Source: Methanomassiliicoccaceae archaeon UBA472
GTDB lineage: Archaea; Thermoplasmatota; Thermoplasmata; Methanomassiliicoccales; UBA472
Direction of reading: 5' to 3'
NCBI GenBank assembly: GCA_002497075.1
Contig: DAML01000026.1
Coordinates: 1 to 64,000, forward strand
Length of the DNA stretch: 64,000 nt
Within the stretch, counting starts at the first letter, position 1; every line of letters starts with the position of its first letter. The position numbers and the translations under genes are program-made. This document shows, one piece after another, positions 52,222-61,516 of this stretch. The notes beneath the pieces were generated by a model, which ran no database searches, had not been told where the DNA came from, and saw only the letters and a list, made by a program, of their open reading frames with translations.

Positions 52222-54348
52222 ATGCCGGCCCGCAAGAGCAGCGCAGACCGTAAGACCAGTGCTCGCAACAGCAAGTCCAAGAAGCAGTCCAGGAACTCGC
52301 CGTTCATCAACCGGGAGATCAGCTGGGTACGGTTCCACAAGCGAATACTTGAGGAGGCGCAGGACACCGCCCACCCCATTTTGGAGAGGGTGAAGTTCCT
52401 GGCCATCTGCGGCAGCAACCTGGACGAGTTCTTCATGGTCCGGGTGTCCGGGCTGATGAGTCAGTTGAAGAAGGGCGCCCTGGAGGCACCGCCGGACGGA
52501 CTGACGCCTTTGGAGCAGCTGGAGACCATCAGTGAGGAAATTCTGCCGTTGCTGGAAGCGCACGGCAAGCTGTGGCATGAAGATCTCCAGCCCAAGCTGA
52601 GGACGGCGGGTATCAGTATCCACACCGTGAAGGACCTCGAGCCAGACAAACGCCAGGGATTACGCGATTACTTTGAGCGGATGATCTTCCCGGCCTTGAC
52701 GCCATTGGCCTTGGACTTCAATCAACCGTTCCCGTTCATTTCCAACCTGAGCATCAACCTGGCCGTCAGCGTGAGGCATCCCCAGAGAGGGGACCGCTAC
52801 GCCCGGGTCAAGGTCCCTCTAAGCCTATTCCCTCGCTTCGTGCCTATCCCCGGAAGCGCACTAGGAAAGCAGCAGGACTTTGTTCTGCTGGAGGACCTGG
52901 TGGCCGATAACCTCGATCTGTTGTTCCCGGGCATGAAGGTGCGGGACGTGCACGTGTTCCGCATAACCCGTGATGCGGACATCGAGATAACCACCGACGA
53001 GGCGGAGGACCTTCTGACCGCCGTCGAAGAGAGCGTGGAGACCAGACGTGTCGGTTCACCGATCCGCCTGGAGGTGGACAACGACATGCCGGATAAGCTC
53101 GTCGACCTCTTCGCCACGAAGCTAGGGCTCCATCCTCTGATGGTGTTCCGCTCCCACGCTCCACTCTCGCTGGTCGGATTCTGGGACCTTCTTTCACTTA
53201 ACCGACCGGACCTCAAGGACCCGCCGTTCCTTCCCTATGTGCCGCCGGACCTGGTGCCCGAGAAGTCGCTGATGTCCGCGGTGGAGCATCGCGACCGGCT
53301 GTTCTATCATCCTTACGATTCCTTCGTGCCGTTGGTAACCTTCCTGAAGCAGGCGGCCAACGACCCCCAGGTGCTGGCGATAAAGATCACTCTTTATCGC
53401 ATCGACAAGCACTCTCCGATCATCGACGCTCTCATGGAAGCGAGGGAGAACGGCAAGGCGGTGGCTGCGGTGGTCGAACTGAAGGCGCGCTTCGATGAGG
53501 AGAACAACATCGTCTGGGCTCGGGCCTTGGAGAACGCCGGCGTCCACGTGGTCTACGGCCTCATGGACCTGAAGGTGCATGCCAAGCTGCTTCTCGTCGT
53601 CCGTAAGAAGGGCGACAGCATCGTGCGTTACAGTCACATGAGCTCTGGGAACTACAACGCACAGACGTCCCGCATCTACGGTGACATAGGATACCTCACC
53701 GCCGACCCGGACATCGGGGCGGACGTGGCCGACCTGTTCAATTACCTCACTGGATACTCGCACAAGGACTCCTACCGAAAGCTGCTGGTGGCGCCTGTGG
53801 CACTGAAGAAGGAGATGATCGCTCGCATCGACCGCGAGGCGGCCAGGCAAAGGGAGCATGGGGACGGGTATCTGGCCTTCAAACTGAACGGTCTTCTGGA
53901 CCCGGACATCATTCTGGCGCTGTACCAGGCCTCTCAGGAAGGCGTCCGCATCGATCTGAACGTGCGCGGGCTGTGCGCCTTGCGCCCCGGCGTGAAGGGG
54001 CTTAGCGAGAACATCAAGGTCAACAGCATCGTCGGGCGCTTCCTGGAGCACGCCAGGATATACTACTTCCGCAACGGTGGTGAGGAGGAGGTGTTACTGG
54101 GCAGCTCGGACATGATGCCCCGCAACCTCAAGCGCAGGGTTGAGGTGCTGTTCCCCGTGCTGGACGAGCAGTACCGCCGGCGGCTGGTGGACGAGATACT
54201 GTCTATACATCTGAAGGACAACGCCAAGTCCCGCGACATGCTGCCCGACGGCACCTACGTCAAAAGGAAGATCGCCAAGGGCGAGGAGAGGGTTGATTCC
54301 CAGGCCTGGCTGATCAAGAACCGCGGTTCCTGGCACAGGGAGGAGTGA
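52222..54348 (+). CDS. ppk1: polyphosphate kinase 1
   Basis: A 708-residue PPK1, which makes polyphosphate from ATP. Four domains of the family are recognised by INREISWVRFHKRILEEA, CGSNLDEFFMVRVSGL and the phospho-His region DLKVHAKLLLV, RYSHMSSGNYN and GLCALRPGVKGLSENI. Slightly longer than usual at the N-terminus with a basic KKSKKQSR-like lead. It overlaps the next gene by 4 bases (GTGA), and ppx lies after that. Confidence 0.96.
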   Translation: MPARKSSADRKTSARNSKSKKQSRNSPFINREISWVRFHKRILEEAQDTAHPILERVKFLAICGSNLDEFFMVRVSGLMSQLKKGALEAPPDGLTPLEQLETISEEILPLLEAHGKLWHEDLQPKLRTAGISIHTVKDLEPDKRQGLRDYFERMIFPALTPLALDFNQPFPFISNLSINLAVSVRHPQRGDRYARVKVPLSLFPRFVPIPGSALGKQQDFVLLEDLVADNLDLLFPGMKVRDVHVFRITRDADIEITTDEAEDLLTAVEESVETRRVGSPIRLEVDNDMPDKLVDLFATKLGLHPLMVFRSHAPLSLVGFWDLLSLNRPDLKDPPFLPYVPPDLVPEKSLMSAVEHRDRLFYHPYDSFVPLVTFLKQAANDPQVLAIKITLYRIDKHSPIIDALMEARENGKAVAAVVELKARFDEENNIVWARALENAGVHVVYGLMDLKVHAKLLLVVRKKGDSIVRYSHMSSGNYNAQTSRIYGDIGYLTADPDIGADVADLFNYLTGYSHKDSYRKLLVAPVALKKEMIARIDREAARQREHGDGYLAFKLNGLLDPDIILALYQASQEGVRIDLNVRGLCALRPGVKGLSENIKVNSIVGRFLEHARIYYFRNGGEEEVLLGSSDMMPRNLKRRVEVLFPVLDEQYRRRLVDEILSIHLKDNAKSRDMLPDGTYVKRKIAKGEERVDSQAWLIKNRGSWHREE

Positions 54349-56492
54349 AGTTGTCCGAGGACCTATGCGCCTATGGACGGCTGGTTACCGCACAGAGGCT
54401 GGAGGCGCTCTTGGCCGAGGTCGAGGGAGTGCGGACCGGGGAGGACATCGAATACGTGCACCGGATGCGCGTGGCCTCCCGGCGCCTGCGCTCCGCGCTT
54501 CGCATATTCGAGGAATGCTTCAAAGGCAAGAAAGGAAAGAAGTGGAGAAGAGCGGTCAGACAGGTCACCACCTCGCTCGGCGAGGCGAGGGACCTGGACG
54601 TGCAGATGGACCTGCTCGGCTCTATCGGAAAAAGCTGGGAAGGGGAGGAGGCGGTCGGCCTAGCGCTCATTATCGAGATGCTCAGATGCCGACGCACGTC
54701 CCTGCAGCCGGACGTCGTTACGCTGATGGAATCCATCGTCGGCGACGGCGATCTCGCAGAGATGAGAACGGAACTTGCTGCTCCTACGGAGTGGAAAGGC
54801 GATCCGTCCGTCCTCTATCCATACGCCTATGCCCACGCCGCGGTGGCCGTCGAGGAGCTGATGGAGCATTCCCATTCCGTCCCGGTCTATGAGGATTGGC
54901 AGGGGCACCACGCCCTGCGTATCGCCGGCAAGCATTTGCGTTATGCGCTCGAGGCTTTCCGGGACGCTTACCCAGATGGGCTGGATGGCGAGCTGAAGGC
55001 CCTCAAGAAGCTGCAGGATACGGTTGGCGAGCTGCACGATTGCGACGTCTGGCTGCAGCGGTTGCCCGGTCTGCGCGAGGAAGCGCCCAGCGCGGTCAAG
55101 GCCATTGACCGCCTCCAGATCACGTTCGGGTCGAGAAGGAAAGAGCTGCACGCGAAGCTCGTGGAGCAATGGTTCGCTATTCTGCAGGAGCGCTTCCTTT
55201 TCCGGCTGCTTGACGATCTTAAAGGCCGTCCGTTAGTGGAGGCTTGCCCGGTCAAGGTGGCCCTGATCTCGGACGCGCACGGGAACGTTTCCGCCCTTCG
55301 AGCGGTGATGGAGCATGCCCGGGCGAACGGAGCGACGGCCTTCCTGAACGCCGGGGACGCGGTGGGTCTGCCTCAACCTCTGGAAACGATCCATCTGCTG
55401 AGGGACAAGGACGTCCTGAACGTCTTCGGCAACATCGACAGGGCGGCGTTGAAGATCGCCTCGGGTAAAAAGATCAAGGACCGCCAGTGGGAGATGGCGA
55501 CGGAAATGCTCGGGGAGAACGAAATGGAATGGTTAGGCTCATTACCGGACGAGCTGCGCCTGGACATCTGCGGCCGAACCGTGCTGGTCACCCACGCCTC
55601 CCCAGGACAGGAGGCGGAGAAACTGACCCCATCCACGCCTGAGACCAGGCTGCGCCATCTGGCCGAGGAGAGCGGGGCGGACGTGATCGTCACCGGGCAT
55701 TCGCACGTTCCGATGGTCCGGGAGAGTGCTGGAACATTGTTCGTCAATCCGGGGAGCGTGGGACGCCCCCGCGACGGAGCTGACGCTTCCTACGCCCTGC
55801 TGGACTTCCCGTCCATGAATGTCAAGCTCATCAGGGTTCCCTACGACGCAAGAGGCGTCGCCGACGAGATCCGGGCGCAGGGATTCAAGGACCTGCCCCA
55901 GGACGTTGAGAACGGGCGAACGGAGGACAAGGTCAAGGACGCCGCGGCCTGGGCGGAACAGTTCGGTATCGACCGTCCGCACGCTGAGCAGGTGAGGACG
56001 CTCGCGGCGCTGATATTCGATAACGCACGAGGGCTGCACCGTCTCGACCCCAAGGACCGCGAGCTCCTGGAAATGGCGGCCATGGTGCATGACGTTGGGC
56101 TAAACGAAGGAGCGGAGGGGCATCAGAGAAGGGCCCTGGACATCGTTATGAAGGCGGGTCTGCCCCTGGACGAAGTGGAGAAAAGGATGCTGGCCTGCAT
56201 CGCCCGCTATCACGGCATGCGCTCTCCGCGCCGTGAAGACCGGGTGTTCAAGGGACTGACCCAATCGGAGCGGAAGAGGGTGACCAAGATCTCGGCCATC
56301 CTTGCATTGGCTGATGGCCTGGACCGCAGCCACTCCTCCCTGGTGGGAGGATTGGAAGTGATCGTGGGCAGAAAGGCCGTGAAGATCATGATCTCCGGAC
56401 AGGGAGACCTTTCAACGGAAAAGGAATGGGGAACCCGAAAAGCTGTACAGTTCGCCCGTGCCTTCGGCCGGGAGGTGACCGTCAATGGTTGA
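54345..56492 (+). CDS. CHAD - metallophosphoesterase - HD triple-domain protein
   Basis: A 715-residue fusion. Residues ~1-290 are a CHAD domain (HRMRVASRRLRSALR, GEARDLDVQMD, RIAGKHLRYALEAF), which binds polyphosphate. Residues 302-500 are a YfcE-like phosphoesterase with metal ligands D310, H312, D338, N363, H417, H452 and H454. Residues ~535-715 are an HD domain with H582/D583 and D657. It lies between ppk1 and ppx with overlaps on both sides (4 and 8 bases). The HD part resembles the C-terminal domain of the next gene. It may regulate or degrade polyphosphate, or hydrolyse a nucleotide signal. The exact reaction is unknown. Confidence 0.85.
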   Translation: MKLSEDLCAYGRLVTAQRLEALLAEVEGVRTGEDIEYVHRMRVASRRLRSALRIFEECFKGKKGKKWRRAVRQVTTSLGEARDLDVQMDLLGSIGKSWEGEEAVGLALIIEMLRCRRTSLQPDVVTLMESIVGDGDLAEMRTELAAPTEWKGDPSVLYPYAYAHAAVAVEELMEHSHSVPVYEDWQGHHALRIAGKHLRYALEAFRDAYPDGLDGELKALKKLQDTVGELHDCDVWLQRLPGLREEAPSAVKAIDRLQITFGSRRKELHAKLVEQWFAILQERFLFRLLDDLKGRPLVEACPVKVALISDAHGNVSALRAVMEHARANGATAFLNAGDAVGLPQPLETIHLLRDKDVLNVFGNIDRAALKIASGKKIKDRQWEMATEMLGENEMEWLGSLPDELRLDICGRTVLVTHASPGQEAEKLTPSTPETRLRHLAEESGADVIVTGHSHVPMVRESAGTLFVNPGSVGRPRDGADASYALLDFPSMNVKLIRVPYDARGVADEIRAQGFKDLPQDVENGRTEDKVKDAAAWAEQFGIDRPHAEQVRTLAALIFDNARGLHRLDPKDRELLEMAAMVHDVGLNEGAEGHQRRALDIVMKAGLPLDEVEKRMLACIARYHGMRSPRREDRVFKGLTQSERKRVTKISAILALADGLDRSHSSLVGGLEVIVGRKAVKIMISGQGDLSTEKEWGTRKAVQFARAFGREVTVNG

Positions 56493-58044
56493 GCCGGAAA
56501 AAGGAAAGGTCGTGGCTTTCCTGGACGTCGGTACCAACTCCGTCCGGCTGCTGGTGGTGCGCATCAATCCCAACCGCTCTTACACGGTCATCAGCGAACA
56601 GAAGGAGATGGTGAGGCTGGGCGAACAGGAGTTCTCGGACGGACTGCTGCTGGAGAGCGCCATGGAACGGGCGGTGAGGGTGACAAAGAACTTCTGCGAC
56701 CTTTCCAAAACGTACGGAGCGACGGAGTTCGTGGCCATGGCCACCTCGGCCACCCGGGAGGCGTCCAACCGCTCCGAGCTGGTCGAAAGAGTTAAGGAAG
56801 CCACCGGCCTGGAGCTGCAGATCATCTCGGGCATGGAGGAGGCCAGGCTGATCTATCTCGGCGTGTCGAGCGGGCACCACATCGGCCGCAAGACCGCCCT
56901 GTTCCTGGACATCGGCGGGGGCAGCACCGAGCTGGCCCTGGGCGATCAGAACGAGTATTCCTATCTGGAAAGCCTGAAGGTGGGGGCCATCCGCCTCACC
57001 ACCATGTTCGTGAAGAAGCCGGAGGCGCCGATCCCTGACGACGCCTTGGTCAAGATGCGCAAGTACGTGAAGAGCTCGCTGGTCCGGGCGAAGAAGGAGA
57101 TAGTGCAGAGCAAGGTGTCCCTGGCCTTCGGCAGCTCCGGGACCGTGGTGAACCTTGGCGAGATATTGCTGCGCCAGGACAGCAGCTCGCGCCCCGGGGT
57201 GATCAGGTACTCGCAGCTGAGGAAACTGACACCCCAACTGGCGTCGCTGGACCTGGCCGCCCGGCGCAAGGTGCCCGGGATGAACCCGGAGAGGGCGGAC
57301 ATAATCGTGGCCGGGGCGATGGTCCTGGAAACGGTCATGGACGAGCTGAAGCTGAACGAGATCGCCGTAAGTCAGCGAAGTATGCGGGACGGGATGCTGC
57401 AGGACTATCTCGGCGGTCTGGAGGAGTTCCCGGGCTTCCGCGAGCTGTCCGTGCGCGAACGCAGCGTGATCCAATTGGGGCGGGCCTGCTCGATAGATGA
57501 GGAGCACGCCCGGCGGGTGACGTCCATAGCATTGGAACTTTTCGACAGCGCCACGAAGAAGGGCCTGCACACTTTGGGCAAGAAGGAGCGGGAGATGCTG
57601 AACCACGCGGCCTTCCTGCACGACGTGGGCGATTTCATCTCCTTCAACGATCATCATCTGCACTCGCACTACATTATCTGCCACGCCGAGCTGCTGGGAT
57701 TCTCCAACCGCGAGGTGTTGCTCATCGCCAACATCGCCAAGTATCACCGCAAGCGCACGCCGAAGATGAGGGCGGCCGACCTGCGCGAACTGGATGAGAA
57801 GGACCAGCAGGTGCTGATCCGCCTATCGACGCTGCTGAGAATGGCCGAGAGCCTGGACCGTTCCCACTCCAATCTGGTGCAGAACGTGCGCTTCAGCAAG
57901 GTGACGAAACGCTCGGTCAAGCTGATAATCACCGCCAGCGGGGACCCCCAGCTGGAGATGTGGCGCATGGAAGAAGATCGAAAAGCATTCAAGAAGGCCT
58001 ACGGAAAGGACCTCATGGTGGTATTGAACAACATCGAAGGCTGA
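56485..58044 (+). CDS. ppx: exopolyphosphatase (Ppx/GppA family)
   Basis: A 519-residue protein. The actin-fold phosphatase half has FLDVGTNSVRLLVV (12-25), the catalytic Glu in SGMEEARLIYLG (E119), and the phosphate loop GGGSTEL at 144-150. The C-terminal half is an HD domain (H379/D380, then HHLHSHYII). It degrades polyphosphate made by ppk1, or hydrolyses pppGpp in bacteria. ATG 56485 overlaps the fusion gene by 8 bases. The three genes form one operon. Confidence 0.94.
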   Translation: MVEPEKGKVVAFLDVGTNSVRLLVVRINPNRSYTVISEQKEMVRLGEQEFSDGLLLESAMERAVRVTKNFCDLSKTYGATEFVAMATSATREASNRSELVERVKEATGLELQIISGMEEARLIYLGVSSGHHIGRKTALFLDIGGGSTELALGDQNEYSYLESLKVGAIRLTTMFVKKPEAPIPDDALVKMRKYVKSSLVRAKKEIVQSKVSLAFGSSGTVVNLGEILLRQDSSSRPGVIRYSQLRKLTPQLASLDLAARRKVPGMNPERADIIVAGAMVLETVMDELKLNEIAVSQRSMRDGMLQDYLGGLEEFPGFRELSVRERSVIQLGRACSIDEEHARRVTSIALELFDSATKKGLHTLGKKEREMLNHAAFLHDVGDFISFNDHHLHSHYIICHAELLGFSNREVLLIANIAKYHRKRTPKMRAADLRELDEKDQQVLIRLSTLLRMAESLDRSHSNLVQNVRFSKVTKRSVKLIITASGDPQLEMWRMEEDRKAFKKAYGKDLMVVLNNIEG

Positions 58045-58093
58045 GAAAAGATAAAAGGAATGTAAGGGGTTTGACTGGGTTGAAAGGAAGACC

Positions 58094-58318
58094 TTACTTG
58101 GTCTTCTTCATTATCTTCATCCAGCCGCCACTCTCGAACACCGCGAGACCCCTCTTGGTGAGGGTCTTCTCGAACTCCTCCCAGGATACGATCTCCAGCC
58201 TCGCGTTGTTGCCCTTTGTGAACTGAACTCCGTTGGTGCCCTTTACGCGCCCCGGCTTGAGACCCTTCTTCTTCGCGATGTCCTTGGCCTTGTCTAAGTT
58301 AATTTTCTCCATCACCAT
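58094..58318 (-). CDS. small conserved archaeal basic protein
   Basis: A 74-residue lysine-rich protein: KGLKPGRVKGTNGVQFTKGN followed by WEEFEKTLTKRGLAVFESGGW. Similar small proteins occur in methanogens without an assigned function. ATG 58318 is chosen over 58345 since GGAGG is 7 bases upstream and an AT-rich TATA region lies at 58385-58400. Basic charge suggests nucleic-acid binding, but this is a guess. Confidence 0.75.
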   Translation of the reverse strand: MVMEKINLDKAKDIAKKKGLKPGRVKGTNGVQFTKGNNARLEIVSWEEFEKTLTKRGLAVFESGGWMKIMKKTK

Positions 58319-58573
58319 GGAACGACCTCCGCGATAATCGACCATTCTGGCCTGTTATCCAGTAAGTAATGGAAATATTCAATATATAATATTTATCGCA
58401 TAAAGGACGTTGCCCAGCGCTTATTCCTCTTATATAGTATAGCCCGTTAACACCCCTTCGCACCCAGATTTTTATCCCCCCGGACGCTATGCCGAAACGA
58501 TGCTGGCCGGATGACTGGCTGTGTCTGGAATGGCAGGGATTAAATGCCTTAGCAGGGATTACCTGCGGATAAC

Positions 58574-59869
58574 ATGGGCCTCTTCGGTTCCTCCGGCATA
58601 CGCGGTCTGATAGGAAAGGACATAGACGCCGAGCTTGGCGTACGCATCGGCAGGGCGGTGGGAAGTATTTCCGGAACCGTCGTCGTCGGAAAGGACCCTA
58701 GGACCAGCGGGGACCTCTTGGTGAACGCCCTGATAGCCGGGCTCATCGAGGCCGGCGCGGAGCCGTACCGGGCGGGCATGGTGCCCACGCCGACGCTGGC
58801 CTGCGCGGCATCCCATTTCGATTGCGGCCTCATGGTCACCGCCTCCCACAACCCCCCGGAGTACAACGGGGTCAAGATGTGGAACCAGGACGGCAGCGCC
58901 TTCGACGGGGAGCAGACCGAGGAGGTGGAGAGGCTGATCGCCGAGGGCGGCAGGAAGGCCCCCTGGAACGAGATGTTCTCCGAACGACCGTGGGAAGGAG
59001 CCATCGACGAGCATATCCTGACCATCATGGAAGAGGTGGGACCGGTCGAGCGTTCTATAGTCCTCGATTGCGGGTGCGGGGCCACCGGCCCGATCAGCCC
59101 CCGTCTGTTCCAGGACCTGGGCTGCGATATCGTAGCATTGAACGCCAACCCGGACGGGCGCTTCCCCGGGCGGCCGTCGGAACCGTCCGAGGCGAACCTC
59201 GGAGACCTGATGTCTCTTTGCAGGTCCAAGGGCGTGGTGGGCATCGCCCATGACGGTGACGGGGACCGCATGGTGGCGGTGGACGAGGACGGCCGCTACG
59301 TGAGCGGAGATCGCCTTCTAGCGCTGTTCGCATCTCTCTTGCAGGTCAAGGACATGGCCGCCCCGGTGGACGCCTCCATGGTCCTGGACGACATAGTCGG
59401 AAGACCGATCGTGCGTACCAAGGTGGGGGACATGTTCGTGTCCGAAGCACTGAAGAAGAAGGGGTTACCGTTCGGCGGCGAGCCGTCCGGCACGTTCATC
59501 TTCCCCTCGGTCAACTATTGCCCGGACGGCATGCTGGCCGGCGCGTATCTGCTGAAGCTGCTGGGCGGTAGGCCGCTGAAGAACGTTGTCGGATCCCTGC
59601 CGGCCTATCCCTCGGTGCGGGACTCCTTCTCCTTCGACCCCTTGGTCCGTAAGAAGGTCCAGGACAGGCTGGCCGAGGAGATGTCCTCGATCGAGGGCGA
59701 CCTGACCACCGTGGACGGTTTCCGAGTCGATCTGGGGCACGGCTGGATCCTGGTCCGCCTATCGGGAACGGAGCCCAAGGTGCGTTTGACGGCCGAGGCC
59801 CGCAACCAGAAGGACCTGGATGAGATCGCTGAACTGGCCAGGGCAAGGGTCCGCAAGGCCCTGTGCTGA
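58574..59869 (+). CDS. glmM: phosphoglucosamine mutase / phosphomannomutase family
   Basis: A 431-residue alpha-D-phosphohexomutase. The phospho-Ser is S91 in TASHNPPEYNG; the metal loop DGDGDRMVAVD and the sugar loop GGEPSGTF are present, with a C-terminal RLSGTEPKVR phosphate loop. It makes glucosamine-1-phosphate or a related sugar phosphate. A TATA-like ATTAAATG is about 30 bases before ATG 58574. The nucleotidyltransferase gene that follows uses such products, which favours GlmM. Confidence 0.87.
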   Translation: MGLFGSSGIRGLIGKDIDAELGVRIGRAVGSISGTVVVGKDPRTSGDLLVNALIAGLIEAGAEPYRAGMVPTPTLACAASHFDCGLMVTASHNPPEYNGVKMWNQDGSAFDGEQTEEVERLIAEGGRKAPWNEMFSERPWEGAIDEHILTIMEEVGPVERSIVLDCGCGATGPISPRLFQDLGCDIVALNANPDGRFPGRPSEPSEANLGDLMSLCRSKGVVGIAHDGDGDRMVAVDEDGRYVSGDRLLALFASLLQVKDMAAPVDASMVLDDIVGRPIVRTKVGDMFVSEALKKKGLPFGGEPSGTFIFPSVNYCPDGMLAGAYLLKLLGGRPLKNVVGSLPAYPSVRDSFSFDPLVRKKVQDRLAEEMSSIEGDLTTVDGFRVDLGHGWILVRLSGTEPKVRLTAEARNQKDLDEIAELARARVRKALC

Positions 59870-59915
59870 GCAGGCATTTAATAGCTGACAGCCATTTTCA
59901 TTTTGAAGGGTCCAA

Positions 59916-61142
59916 ATGAAAGCGCTCATCCTGGCCGCCGGGGAAGGCACCCGCCTCAGACCGCTCACCAGCAACATTCCCAAGCCGCTGCTGACCGTGG
60001 CCGGAAGACCGTACCTTGCCCATTTAGTGCAGGCGCTTGGCGACGCGGGCATCAAGGAGCAGGTCATACTGGTGGGCTGGAAGGCCAACCGGGTCAAGGA
60101 GTTCTTTGGTGACGGAGGGCAGATGGGCGTGGAGCTCAGCTACCTGGAGCAGAAGGAGCGCCTGGGCACCGCCAACGCCATAGGGGTTGCCGAAGGGGTC
60201 ATGGACGGCGACTTCATCTGCGTGAACGGGGACGTGGTCATGGCCCCGGAGGCGGTGGCCGAGATGGTCTCGACGTTCCAGAAGGACCACACGCCGTTCA
60301 TGGGCGCCGTCGAGGTCCCGGAGCCGCAGCGGTTCGGGGTCGTCCAGCACGAAAACGGGAAGCTGGTCAGGATAATCGAGAAGCCGTCCAACCCTCCATC
60401 GAAGCTTATCAACGGGGGCTTCTTCGGTCTCACCACCGAGATTTTCGATCATATAAGGAAGACCGGGCGATCGCCACGCGGGGAGTATGAGTTCACCGAC
60501 ACCCTGAACATGATGGCCTCGAACACGGAGGTTGCCGTCCGTAATATAAAGGGGGAGTGGATGGACGTCGGCTACCCCTGGGAGCTGCTGCGTGCCAACG
60601 AGTTCCTCATGGGCCGCCTGAAGCGCGATATCCGAGGGACGGTGGAAGAGGGAGCGGTGCTCAAGGGTGAGGTCGTCGTCGAAGAGGGCGCCCTGATCAG
60701 GAGCGGGAGCTACATCGAAGGCCCAGCGTACATCTCCAAGGGCTGTGATATCGGGCCGAATTGCTACATCCGGCCCTCCACCAGTCTTGGTGAAGAGGTG
60801 CGTATCGGAAGCTCGGTGGAGGTCAAGAACTCCATAGTCATGAAGAGGGCGCACATCCCGCATCACAATTACGTCGGCGACAGCATTATCGGGGAAAGGT
60901 GCAACTTCGGCGCCGGGACCAAGGTGGCCAACCTGCGCTTCGACGATCGCACCGTTCGCGTTACGAACAAGGGGCAGATGCTGAGCAGCGGCCGGCGCAA
61001 GCTGGGAGTGGTGATGGGGGACGATGTCAAAACCGGCATCAACGCCATGATCGAGCCGGGAACGGTGATCTGGGAAGGCACCGTGGTGGGCATGGGCGCC
61101 CGGGCCCGCGGGAACATCGGGCCGAACAGCAAGGTGTTCTAA
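59916..61142 (+). CDS. GlmU-like sugar-1-phosphate nucleotidylyltransferase with LbH domain
   Basis: A 408-residue protein. N-terminal nucleotidyltransferase with LAAGEGTRLRPLT...KPLLTVAG (6-30) and LGTANAIG; C-terminal left-handed beta-helix (about 240-408) with hexapeptide repeats and HHNYVGDSIIG, GAGTKVANLR, GVVMGDDVKTGIN, as in archaeal enzymes that acetylate glucosamine-1-phosphate and add UTP. It follows glmM by 46 bases. Likely makes UDP-GlcNAc for the cell surface. Confidence 0.9.
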   Translation: MKALILAAGEGTRLRPLTSNIPKPLLTVAGRPYLAHLVQALGDAGIKEQVILVGWKANRVKEFFGDGGQMGVELSYLEQKERLGTANAIGVAEGVMDGDFICVNGDVVMAPEAVAEMVSTFQKDHTPFMGAVEVPEPQRFGVVQHENGKLVRIIEKPSNPPSKLINGGFFGLTTEIFDHIRKTGRSPRGEYEFTDTLNMMASNTEVAVRNIKGEWMDVGYPWELLRANEFLMGRLKRDIRGTVEEGAVLKGEVVVEEGALIRSGSYIEGPAYISKGCDIGPNCYIRPSTSLGEEVRIGSSVEVKNSIVMKRAHIPHHNYVGDSIIGERCNFGAGTKVANLRFDDRTVRVTNKGQMLSSGRRKLGVVMGDDVKTGINAMIEPGTVIWEGTVVGMGARARGNIGPNSKVF

Positions 61143-61516
61143 AGCTCGACCACCGGCAGCTGCATGCGCCGTCCGCGTCCGTCGTAAGCGCGCCAGCTGC
61201 CCTCGTCGTACGGCAGGCACGTGATTATATGGATGTATCCGTAGCGGCGGAAAAGCTCCAGGTCCTCGCGGGAGGGCCGGTTGCTGTAGCCCGGGTGGGA
61301 GTGCACCGTGCCGACGACCGAGTAGTCTATGGGCATCATGTGCATCATCAGGGTGGCGGAGTCCTCGCCCTGCAGCGTGCCCGGCAGTAGCAGCAGCTCC
61401 TCGATGACGCCTTCCTCGGCCCGGAGCATGGCCACGAACTCGTTCGGCAGCGAATCGCGGGCGGCCTGGTTGATCATTTCCAAGAGGCCGCGATCGATGC
61501 CACGGACCTTCAGCAT
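61139..61516 (-). CDS. JAMM/MPN+ domain metalloprotease (short archaeal type)
   Basis: A 125-residue protein that is just a JAMM domain: E26 (NEFVAML) and the zinc motif H72, H74, S82, D85 in VHSHPGYSNRPSRED. It lacks the Rpn11-like DVSTQ part of the cassette JAMM at 49865. Short archaeal JAMM proteins remove SAMP ubiquitin-like modifiers in Haloferax. It starts with a 7-base overlap on nadK. Confidence 0.85.
   Translation of the reverse strand: MLKVRGIDRGLLEMINQAARDSLPNEFVAMLRAEEGVIEELLLLPGTLQGEDSATLMMHMMPIDYSVVGTVHSHPGYSNRPSREDLELFRRYGYIHIITCLPYDEGSWRAYDGRGRRMQLPVVEL

Noticed and set aside
52096..52623. N-terminal extension of the E1-like frame to 440 residues
   Set aside because: It lies opposite ppk1, includes the promoter region, and has no E1 similarity; a TATA box fits ATG 52095.
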